Of a DNA stretch of 27,908 nucleotides, positions 1-5,998 are shown one piece after another. Positions within the stretch are counted from its first letter, which is position 1, and each line of letters begins with the position of its first letter. The notes below the pieces were generated by a model that worked only from the letters and a program-made list of their open reading frames with translations, did no database searches and had not been told where the DNA came from. The stretch lies in the NCBI GenBank assembly GCA_016293925.1, contig JAEDCX010000027.1:1-27908 (forward strand). The letters run 5' to 3'. A program made the position numbers and the translations under genes. The stretch is from Lachnospiraceae bacterium (GTDB taxonomy: Bacteria; Bacillota; Clostridia; Lachnospirales; Lachnospiraceae).

Positions 1-16
1 TATATGAAAGGAAAAA

Positions 17-265
17 ATGAACTCACAAAATGAAAAGAAAAAGTTTTACCGTACAACACGTTTCAAAATAGTAGTTATTTTATTTTTCCTATTGTCTTGC
101 ATTCCTATTAAGCAGGAACTTAAAGACGGAGGTTCTATTAGATATCAAGCAATACTATATTCGGTAACAAAAGTACACGAATTACCGATAGAACCAGATG
201 GAGAGTATATAACAGGAATCAGAGTATGCATTTTAGGTATTCCGATATTTGATAATGCTAATTGA
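17..265 (+). CDS. Small membrane-anchored protein, function unknown
   Basis: An 82-residue protein with a charged N-terminus (about residues 1-17, rich in Lys/Arg), one hydrophobic segment at about 18-30 (IVVILFFLLSCIPI), and a short polar domain containing LKDGGSIRYQAILYSVTKVH. This resembles small Firmicute proteins with an LKDGG..Y.A.LY.VTKVH core, which have no assigned role that I know of. An AAAGGA ribosome site lies just upstream of the ATG. Its upstream region is outside the window, so its operon cannot be judged. It converges with the lipoprotein gene on the other strand with only a 10-base gap and no obvious terminator between them. The hydrophobic segment suggests a membrane anchor or uncleaved signal; the Cys at residue 28 is not in a convincing lipobox. 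Confidence 0.7.
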   Translation: MNSQNEKKKFYRTTRFKIVVILFFLLSCIPIKQELKDGGSIRYQAILYSVTKVHELPIEPDGEYITGIRVCILGIPIFDNAN

Positions 266-275
266 AGCATCCGTT

Positions 276-758
276 TCACTCCTCCCGCTCCTTGAGCTGA
301 TCCAAAGGAATGGCAACCTCCGATACATCATAATCGTTCATCATATAGCCGATATATCTGACATATTGAATTGCCTTGGCATAATAGGCATTGGCTGTTT
401 CGAGCCATTCGGGATGGTACTCGTCCTCGGCAAAGGTCCTGTGATAGTACTCATTGGCAAGCCCCATATAGTAGTCTGCTCCCTGGGCCAGTTCGTCATA
501 ATATTCATATTCGTCTGTATGAAGCTCCACAAGTCCGCTGAACACATCAGCCACTTCGTCCAGACTGTTAAGCAGACGTTCGTCATAATCCGGAAGTTCC
601 ACATCCATGGAATTGATCTTGTGATCCAGTTTTTCGACAGCTTCCGTGAAATCAGCCAACTGGGTTTCAAATTCTGTTGATGTTTCTTGGTTGCCGCAGG
701 CAGTGAGCAGACAGGAGAATGCCAGAACGCCCGCCAATAATACTGTTTTGATTTTCAT
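276..758 (-). CDS. Predicted lipoprotein, function unknown
   Basis: A 160-residue protein with a type II signal peptide: charged start MKIK, hydrophobic core, and lipobox LTAC with the acylated Cys at residue 21. It is therefore predicted to be anchored on the outer face of the membrane. The mature part is acidic, helical and rich in Asp, Glu and Tyr (repeated YY.EL and EYHPEW-like stretches), without an enzyme motif I recognise. An AGGG stretch precedes the start codon. It stands alone on the reverse strand, divergent from the zinc-ribbon gene across a 275-base intergenic region and convergent with the small protein at 17-265. No function is assigned. Confidence 0.75.
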   Translation of the reverse strand: MKIKTVLLAGVLAFSCLLTACGNQETSTEFETQLADFTEAVEKLDHKINSMDVELPDYDERLLNSLDEVADVFSGLVELHTDEYEYYDELAQGADYYMGLANEYYHRTFAEDEYHPEWLETANAYYAKAIQYVRYIGYMMNDYDVSEVAIPLDQLKEREE

Positions 759-977
759 GAGAATCCCTGTTCCGGAACGTATAGGATGGGCAAAGAGAAA
801 TTCACATATATGATTTTCCCTCCGGCATCACCGGGTTCCTGGTTGAATATATATAGTAAACAAATAAAAGATTAACGAATTTGTCTTTCTCTACTGTACC
901 ACAATCCGGAACGAATTACAACGGATGGAAATGTTTTCAAGAATGGAAAACTTTATCCTGAATTTACAGATAACTGA

Positions 978-1006
978 TTGAATATATTCACAGAATATGG
1001 TAGTAT
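978..1006 (+). promoter_or_regulatory. SigA-type promoter of the zinc-ribbon gene
   Basis: TTGAAT (978-983), a 17-base spacer and TAGTAT (1001-1006) lie just upstream of the AGGAGG and ATG of the zinc-ribbon gene. An inverted repeat GTTTTC-N7-GAAAAC lies further upstream at 933-951 and may be an operator or chance. The rest of the 759-1033 intergenic region shows nothing else I can support; the promoter of the divergent lipoprotein was not clear. Confidence 0.55.
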
Positions 1007-1033
1007 GAAAGAAAAAATTAGGAGGTTTATGGC

Positions 1034-1765
1034 ATGTTTTGTAATCAGTGTGGAACACAGGTTCCTGACGGAACACCGGTTTGCCCGAAATGCGGAGCAG
1101 CAACGGGAAGTGCACCGGTAGCACAGGCAGCGCCGTGTGCAAAGAAATGTAATATTCTGGAGAAATTGTTCGGGGTTTCCGAATTCCTGAACTGGCCGGC
1201 ATTGATCGCCTGGGCAAGTGCATTATTATTTACCTTTATTCCCTGGTTCAGGTCATCCAATTTTTCCGGTTCCAGAAGAGCATGGCGTAATATGTATGTC
1301 GTAGGTGATGCATACACAGACCATTCCTTTGTTATGTTCGCAGTCCTTGGAATGGTTGCACTGCTTGTACTGATTCTGCAGAAGAAGAACTTCTTAGCAT
1401 CCGTTGTTTCTTCCGGATTTGCACTGTTTGTAATGATTGAAGTAATTGTGAAGGCTGCAAGATGTGCGAAGTATAACGGTAAGATGAATGCAGGTATGTT
1501 CCTGTTCCTGATTGCTGTTCTGGCAATCTGCGCACTTTGCTGGCTTTCCGATGTTTTTGCGAAAGCATTTGCAAACGGTGCACAGCGTAAAGCAATGCTC
1601 AAACAGCAGCAGGCAGCTTACAATCAGCAGATGATGCAGCAGATGCAGTATCAGCAGGCTCCTCAGTTCCAGCAGGCACCGCAGCAGTTCCAGCAGGCTC
1701 CTCAGTTCCAGCAACCGCAGCAGTTCCAGCAGGCTCCTCAACAGCCGCAGCAGCCGCAGCAGTAA
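1034..1765 (+). CDS. Zinc-ribbon membrane protein with Gln-rich C-terminal tail
   Basis: A 243-residue protein. Residues 1-22 form a zinc ribbon with Cys pairs at 3/6 and 17/20 (CNQCG and CPKCG). Four hydrophobic segments follow at roughly 55-75, 97-116, 118-140 and 150-172. The last 50 or so residues are a low-complexity tail built from QFQQAP/QQ units. The start is set by AGGAGG at 1020-1025, about eight bases before ATG. This architecture is common in Firmicutes for membrane proteins of unknown role. The gene has its own promoter and a strong terminator, so it is probably monocistronic. Metal binding follows from the motif; any signalling or scaffolding role would be a guess. Confidence 0.8.
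   Translation: MFCNQCGTQVPDGTPVCPKCGAATGSAPVAQAAPCAKKCNILEKLFGVSEFLNWPALIAWASALLFTFIPWFRSSNFSGSRRAWRNMYVVGDAYTDHSFVMFAVLGMVALLVLILQKKNFLASVVSSGFALFVMIEVIVKAARCAKYNGKMNAGMFLFLIAVLAICALCWLSDVFAKAFANGAQRKAMLKQQQAAYNQQMMQQMQYQQAPQFQQAPQQFQQAPQFQQPQQFQQAPQQPQQPQQ
1651..1762 (+). repeat. Short in-frame tandem repeats encoding QFQQAP units
   Basis: The 14-mer CAGTTCCAGCAGGC occurs at 1664, 1685 and 1721, with a diverged copy near 1703, interspersed with CAG/CCG codons. It encodes the Gln/Pro-rich tail of the zinc-ribbon protein. Such slippage-prone DNA is likely to vary in copy number between strains. Confidence 0.75.
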
Positions 1766-1813
1766 GCTTGTGTGAGATACTACATAAGGTAACAAACATT
1801 GATATTCTGACGG

Positions 1814-1842
1814 AAAGGGAATGGGTTTACCATTCCCTTTTT
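1814..1842 (+). terminator. Intrinsic terminator of the zinc-ribbon gene
   Basis: A perfect 11-base-pair stem AAAGGGAATGG / CCATTCCCTTT (1814-1824 with 1830-1840) with a five-base loop, followed by further T residues. It separates the zinc-ribbon gene from the ilv block. Confidence 0.85.
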
Positions 1843-1860
1843 CTGCGCAAAAACAAAAAA

Positions 1861-1916
1861 AATCAATCAAAATGATAAAAACTTCGGTTTACGAACCGAC
1901 GGGTTTAGTGTAATAT
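1861..1916 (+). promoter_or_regulatory. ilvB promoter with upstream box and inverted repeat
   Basis: The predicted core promoter is TTTACG (1888-1893), 17 bases, TAATAT (1911-1916); a TATAGT at 1914 is an alternative -10. A 16-base inverted repeat TCGGTT-TACG-AACCGA (1884-1899) covers the -35 and may be an operator. At 1861-1877 is AATCAATCAAAATGATA, which matches the box upstream of leuA at 14 of 17 positions and starts 50 bases before the -10, the same spacing as at ilvN2, leuA and the gene at 25777. No T-box leader or CodY-like box is visible. Confidence 0.5.
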
Positions 1917-1963
1917 AGTCCATATATTATTACTGACAGATTATATGAGAGAGAGATTGGAAT

Positions 1964-3580
1964 ATGACAGGTTCAGACGCAATGGTAAAATGCCTTGAGC
2001 AGGAAGGCGTATCAGTAGTTTTCGGATATCCGGGGGTGGCTATCTGCCCCTTTTACGACAGCATTCTGGATTCGGACATCCGTACCATATTAATCAGAAC
2101 AGAACAGAATGCAGCACATGCTGCCAGCGGTTATGCGAGAAATAATGGTGGGGTCGGTGTCTGTGCGGTCACCAGCGGTCCCGGGGCAACGAATCTGATT
2201 ACCGGTATTGCGACTGCTTTTGCGGACAGTATTCCGCTGGTATGCATCACCGGTCAGGTAAACAGCGAGCTTCTGGGAAGCGATGTGTTCCAGGAGGCGG
2301 ATATTACCGGTGCGGTTGAGTCCTTTGTGAAATACAGCTATCTGGTAAGGGATGTGGATGATATTCCGCGTATCTTCAAAGAGGCGTTCCATATTGCCGG
2401 CACAGGCCGGAAAGGTCCTGTCCTGATTGATGTACCGATTGACATTCAGAATGCAACCATCCGCAATTTCAAATATCCGGATTCCGTAAATATGAGAACC
2501 TATAAGCCTACATTAAAAGGACATGCGGTTCAGATTGCGAAAGTGTTGAAGGAACTGGAGAAGGCGAAGCGTCCGATCATCTGTGCCGGCGGCGGCGTGA
2601 AACTGAGCGGTGCGGAAGCCGAACTGGTCGCTTTTGCTGAGAAATACAGAATTCCGGTTGTCACTACCATGATGGGAATCGGTGCGATTCCGACGGAGCA
2701 TCCTCTTCATTACGGAATGGTTGGGAATAACGGGAAAGCGTACGCCAATCGTGCCATGAATGAGTCCGATCTGCTGATTGTGGTAGGAGCCCGTGTCGCA
2801 GACAGGGCAGTCAGCCAGCCGGATCTCATTACGAAGAATAAAGTATTGGTTCATATTGATGTAGACCCTGCAGAGATCGGGAAGAACGCAGGTGCTTCCA
2901 TTCCTCTTGTGGGAGATGTGAAACATATTTTCGAGGATTTTGCCAAACAGGAGATTGTCTGTGATCACGACGATTGGATCAATACCCTGAATGAGTACCG
3001 GTATACCATGAAGAAGGTACGCATTACAAATCCGGAATATGTGGATCCGGAACGTCTGATTCATACCTTGAGCATGAAGATGCAGGAGGATGCCATCTAT
3101 GTGGCGGACGTTGGTCAGAACCAGATCTGGTCCTGCGCCTACCACGTTGTACGTAAGGGCAAATTCTTTACCTCCGGTGGTATGGGAACCATGGGTTACT
3201 CTATTCCGGCAGCAATGGGTGCGAAGTTGGCAACGCCTGAGAAACAGGTGGTTGCGGTCTGCGGAGATGGTTCTTTCCAGATGTCCATGATGGAACTGGC
3301 TACCATGAGACAGCACGGTATTCATACTAAGATTATCGTTTTGGCAAACAAAGTGCTCGGCATGGTGCGGGAATATCAGCATTTTACCTATCAGGACAGA
3401 TATTCTGTCATTGATCTTACCGGAAGTCCGGATCTCAGTAAGATTGCGGAAGCGTACGGTATGAAATATATCAGAGTGGAAAAGGACAATCAGATTGACG
3501 AGAAACTGGAGGAACTGCTTGCTGACGACGCTTCCGTCATTATGGAATGTGTCATTGATCCGGATGACATTGTGAGATAG
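1964..3580 (+). CDS. ilvB: Acetolactate synthase large (catalytic) subunit
   Basis: This thiamine-diphosphate enzyme joins two pyruvates to 2-acetolactate, or pyruvate and 2-ketobutyrate to acetohydroxybutyrate, the first common step to valine, leucine and isoleucine. At 538 residues it is slightly shorter than the usual 560-590. Visible features are the N-terminal PP domain with the catalytic Glu47 in RTEQNAAHAASGYAR, the central domain, and the C-terminal ThDP/Mg motif starting GDGSFQ near residue 434 and running to NKVLGMVREYQ. Oddities: the usual GYPGGA is GYPGVA, the RHEQ before the catalytic region is RTEQ, and the MVRQWQ segment that lines the herbicide site in other enzymes is MVREYQ. 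These suggest a divergent lineage, but core residues are kept. It is the first gene of the ilv block, nine bases before ilvN, with AGAGAGATTGG as the likely ribosome site. Confidence 0.93.
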   Translation: MTGSDAMVKCLEQEGVSVVFGYPGVAICPFYDSILDSDIRTILIRTEQNAAHAASGYARNNGGVGVCAVTSGPGATNLITGIATAFADSIPLVCITGQVNSELLGSDVFQEADITGAVESFVKYSYLVRDVDDIPRIFKEAFHIAGTGRKGPVLIDVPIDIQNATIRNFKYPDSVNMRTYKPTLKGHAVQIAKVLKELEKAKRPIICAGGGVKLSGAEAELVAFAEKYRIPVVTTMMGIGAIPTEHPLHYGMVGNNGKAYANRAMNESDLLIVVGARVADRAVSQPDLITKNKVLVHIDVDPAEIGKNAGASIPLVGDVKHIFEDFAKQEIVCDHDDWINTLNEYRYTMKKVRITNPEYVDPERLIHTLSMKMQEDAIYVADVGQNQIWSCAYHVVRKGKFFTSGGMGTMGYSIPAAMGAKLATPEKQVVAVCGDGSFQMSMMELATMRQHGIHTKIIVLANKVLGMVREYQHFTYQDRYSVIDLTGSPDLSKIAEAYGMKYIRVEKDNQIDEKLEELLADDASVIMECVIDPDDIVR

Positions 3581-3589
3581 GAGTTTGCG

Positions 3590-4072
3590 ATGAAGAAAAT
3601 ATATTCTGTATTGGTTGAGAACCGGTCCGGTGTGTTGTGCAAGGTTGCCGGGCTTTTCTCCCGAAGATGTTATAATATTGACAGTCTTGCGGTTGGCGAG
3701 ACAGATGACCCGCAGGTATCCTGCATTACCATCGTATCCAGCGGAACCCAGCGAACCATTGAACAGATTGAGAAACAATTGAATAAGAAACTGGACGTCA
3801 TTAAGGTCAAGACCTTTAACGAGGAGCAGAGCTATTCCCGAGAACTGATGCTCGTGAAGGTGAAGTACAATAAAGGAAACCGGAAAGATATTCTGGAGAT
3901 CTGCCAGATGATGAAAGCGGATATCGTGGATGTTTCCAAGAGTCAGATGATGCTGCAGATCATCGATACGCCTGAAAATGTCCAGAAACTGATCGGTCAG
4001 CTGGCATCCATCAGCATTGTGGAAGTTGCCCGCACCGGGACTTTGGCATTGCCGAAATGTTCAGATAACTAA
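3590..4072 (+). CDS. ilvN: Acetolactate synthase regulatory subunit, copy 1
   Basis: A 160-residue small subunit with an N-terminal ACT domain (about residues 3-75) and the C-terminal small-subunit domain. It activates the IlvB catalytic subunit and normally confers feedback inhibition by valine. Residues Asn11, Gly14 and Asn29, at the valine-site positions known from E. coli IlvH, are all present. The otherwise common RRGYNI reads RRCYNI (Cys27), next to the effector pocket. The gene follows ilvB by nine bases and is almost certainly co-transcribed with it. A second, separately promoted small-subunit gene follows. Which copy pairs with IlvB, or whether both do, cannot be told from sequence. 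Confidence 0.92.
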   Translation: MKKIYSVLVENRSGVLCKVAGLFSRRCYNIDSLAVGETDDPQVSCITIVSSGTQRTIEQIEKQLNKKLDVIKVKTFNEEQSYSRELMLVKVKYNKGNRKDILEICQMMKADIVDVSKSQMMLQIIDTPENVQKLIGQLASISIVEVARTGTLALPKCSDN

Positions 4073-4075
4073 AAA

Positions 4076-4133
4076 AATCAATAAAATATGACATATTTAT
4101 AATATTGACATATGTTATCCCAGTTGGTAAAAT
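4076..4133 (+). promoter_or_regulatory. Promoter and upstream box of second ilvN
   Basis: The 88-base gap between the two ilvN genes holds a near-consensus promoter: TTGACA (4105-4110), 17 bases, TAAAAT (4128-4133). The exact 11-mer AATCAATAAAA lies at 4076-4086, 52 bases before the -10, the same place as at leuA and the gene at 25777. A direct repeat TGACATAT (about 4089 and 4106) flanks the -35. The second ilvN and ilvC can therefore be transcribed independently of ilvB. Confidence 0.65.
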
Positions 4134-4160
4134 TATTGTCAATGTTAAAGGAGCTTGGAA

Positions 4161-4661
4161 ATGAACAAAAAAGTATTTCAGATTCTGGTCGATAATACAT
4201 CCGGTGTATTAAGCCGTATTTCCGGTCTGTTCTCCAGACGAGGGTATAATATTGAGAGTATCACGGCAGGAGTGACTGCGGATCCCAGATTTACCCGGAT
4301 TACCATTGTTGCTTCCGGTGATGATGAAGTATTGGATCAGATTGAAAAGCAGGTTGATAAATTAGAAGATGTTCGCAGCATCAAAGAATTACGTCCCGAT
4401 GAGTCCGTCTACAGAGAGTTGGCGCTTGTGAAGGTTCGTGTGGATGCGGTGGGACGGCAGAGTGTGATTTCGATGACCAATGTATTCCGTGCCAAAGTAA
4501 TCGATGTTGCCACCGATTGTCTGACCATCGAGATTACAGGCGGTCAGGAGAAGATCAATGCGTTCCTGGATCTGTTGAACGGATATGAGATCATGGAGCT
4601 TGCACGTACCGGTATAGCGGGACTCTGCCGCGGTAGCGAGAATGTTGTGTACATCAATTAA
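4161..4661 (+). CDS. ilvN: Acetolactate synthase regulatory subunit, copy 2
   Basis: A 166-residue paralogue of the preceding gene, with the N-terminal ACT domain followed by the conserved C-terminal domain. The signature SGLFSRRGYNIES is canonical here, and the effector-pocket Asn12, Gly15 and Asn30 are kept. The ATG at 4161 is chosen over an in-frame TTG at 4155 because AAAGGAG (4147-4153) sits seven bases before it. It has its own promoter and precedes ilvC by 69 bases. Two small subunits beside one large subunit suggests either two holoenzymes with different valine responses or a heteromeric regulatory assembly; this is inference. Confidence 0.92.
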   Translation: MNKKVFQILVDNTSGVLSRISGLFSRRGYNIESITAGVTADPRFTRITIVASGDDEVLDQIEKQVDKLEDVRSIKELRPDESVYRELALVKVRVDAVGRQSVISMTNVFRAKVIDVATDCLTIEITGGQEKINAFLDLLNGYEIMELARTGIAGLCRGSENVVYIN

Positions 4662-4665
4662 TGTG

Positions 4666-4695
4666 TTAACGCAAGGGAAACCTTTCAGTTATAAT
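4666..4695 (+). promoter_or_regulatory. Possible ilvC promoter
   Basis: TTAACG (4666-4671), 18 bases, TATAAT (4690-4695) in the 69-base gap before ilvC. The -10 is perfect and the -35 matches four of six positions. It could add ilvC transcription to read-through from the second ilvN. Confidence 0.4.
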
Positions 4696-4730
4696 TTATT
4701 TTATCTTTTACATTTTTAGGAGGAGTAGTA

Positions 4731-5753
4731 ATGGCAGCAAGAATTTTCTACCAGCAGGATTGTAATCTTGCAGCAATCGAAGGTAAGACAATCGCAATCA
4801 TTGGCTATGGTAGCCAGGGACATGCACATGCACTGAATGCAAAGGAGTCAGGATGCCACGTTATCATCGGATTATACGAGGGATCTAAGTCCTGGGATAA
4901 GGCAGTTGCACAGGGATTTGAGGTATATACGGCGGCAGAGGCTGCAAAGAAGGCTGATATCATCATGATTCTGATCAATGATGAGAAACAGGCTGCAATG
5001 TACAAGAAAGATATTGAGCCGAATCTGGAAGAGGGCAATATGTTGATGTTCGCACACGGTTTTGCCATTCATTTCAACCAGATCATTCCGCCTAAGAATG
5101 TGGATGTTACGATGATCGCTCCGAAGGGACCGGGTCATACCGTAAGAAGTGAGTATCAGGCTGGGAAGGGTGTACCGTGTCTGGTTGCCGTTCAGCAGGA
5201 TTATACAGGCAAGGCACTGGACAAGGCACTTGCATACGCACTTGCAATCGGTGGTGCAAGAGCAGGCGTTCTGGAGACAACCTTCAGAACAGAGACAGAA
5301 ACAGACCTCTTCGGTGAGCAGGCCGTTCTGTGCGGTGGTGTCTGCGCCCTGATGCAGGCAGGTTTCGAGACTCTGGTAGAAGCAGGGTATGATCCGAGAA
5401 ATGCATACTTTGAGTGTATCCATGAGATGAAGCTGATCGTCGATCTGATCTACCAGTCCGGTTTCGCAGGCATGAGATATTCTATTTCCAACACTGCTGA
5501 GTATGGTGATTACATTACCGGACCGAAGATTATCACAGAAGAGACCAAGAAGACAATGAAGAAGATTCTGAAGGATATTCAGGATGGAACCTTCGCAAAA
5601 GACTTCTTACTGGATATGTCTCCTGCAGGCGGCCAGGCTCACTTCAAGGCGATGAAGAAGCTTGCTTCCGAGCATCCTTCTGAGAAGGTTGGTGAGGAAG
5701 TTCGTAAGCTTTACAGCTGGAATAACGAAGCAGACAAATTCATCAACAACTAA
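4731..5753 (+). CDS. ilvC: Ketol-acid reductoisomerase (class I)
   Basis: Converts 2-acetolactate to 2,3-dihydroxyisovalerate (and the isoleucine equivalent) by Mg-dependent alkyl migration and NAD(P)H reduction. At 340 residues it is a normal class I enzyme. The Rossmann motif is GYGSQGHAHALN (25-36). The C-terminal knotted domain carries the metal ligands in TETDLFGEQAVLCGG. The cofactor-selecting loop after the second strand reads GLYEGSKSW (47-55), with Glu50 where many NADPH enzymes have a basic residue, so cofactor preference may be altered. AGGAGGAG lies before the ATG. It is the last gene of the ilv block, followed by a terminator. ilvD, the next pathway step, is not in this window. 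Confidence 0.96.
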   Translation: MAARIFYQQDCNLAAIEGKTIAIIGYGSQGHAHALNAKESGCHVIIGLYEGSKSWDKAVAQGFEVYTAAEAAKKADIIMILINDEKQAAMYKKDIEPNLEEGNMLMFAHGFAIHFNQIIPPKNVDVTMIAPKGPGHTVRSEYQAGKGVPCLVAVQQDYTGKALDKALAYALAIGGARAGVLETTFRTETETDLFGEQAVLCGGVCALMQAGFETLVEAGYDPRNAYFECIHEMKLIVDLIYQSGFAGMRYSISNTAEYGDYITGPKIITEETKKTMKKILKDIQDGTFAKDFLLDMSPAGGQAHFKAMKKLASEHPSEKVGEEVRKLYSWNNEADKFINN

Positions 5754-5814
5754 TTACCGGTGTCCGGTACCTTTAGGGGTGCCATCAGGCAACATACAGT
5801 TTGACAGGATCAAG

Positions 5815-5844
5815 GGCGGATCATCTTTGGATGGTCCGCCTTTT
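5815..5844 (+). terminator. Intrinsic terminator after ilvC
   Basis: GGCGGATCATC / GATGGTCCGCC (11 base pairs with one G-T wobble, loop TTTG) followed by TTTT. A smaller possible hairpin GGTAC/GTGCC lies upstream near 5766-5783. It separates the ilv block from the leu block. Confidence 0.85.
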
Positions 5845-5895
5845 GTATGAATTGAGGATATTTTGTTGATTATTTTTGCAAAAGAGAATAATAAT

Positions 5896-5952
5896 AATCA
5901 ATAAAAGTGATTAGATTTAATCATTTCATTCCGCAAGGCACTGTGCTATAGT
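5896..5952 (+). promoter_or_regulatory. leuA promoter with upstream box and inverted repeat
   Basis: Predicted core promoter TTTCAT (5924-5929), 17 bases, TATAGT (5947-5952). AATCAATAAAAGTGATT (5896-5912) matches the ilvB box and starts 51 bases before the -10. A second element, the 16-base palindrome TGATTA-GATT-TAATCA (5908-5923), overlaps the end of the box and abuts the -35. The weak -35 plus an upstream box suits an activated promoter. No leader peptide, T-box or riboswitch is visible before the ATG at 5999. Confidence 0.55.
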
Positions 5953-5998
5953 ACTGTTCAGATCGAAAGAATTCAGTACATTTTGGAGGAATTACGTC

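Noticed and set aside
820..900. Promoter of the reverse-strand lipoprotein in the AT-rich region around 845-880
   Set aside because: Several TATATA-like stretches exist but none has a convincing -35 at the right distance.
1394..1870. Leu/Arg-rich reverse frame opposite the Gln-rich tail
   Set aside because: Its low-complexity Leu/Arg pattern is simply the complement of the CAG-rich repeat.
2513..3778. A 421-codon reverse open frame across ilvB
   Set aside because: Shadow of ilvB, with no ribosome site or domain, and composition typical of antisense translation.
4650..4662. ATCAATTAATGTG at the end of the second ilvN as a fifth copy of the box
   Set aside because: It is part of the coding sequence, is imperfect, and lies only about 38 bases from the ilvC -10, unlike the 50-52 spacing of the others.
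5756..5810. Riboswitch-like hairpin GGTAC/GTGCC after ilvC
   Set aside because: The stem is short, no known aptamer core is seen, and it lies directly before the ilvC terminator.
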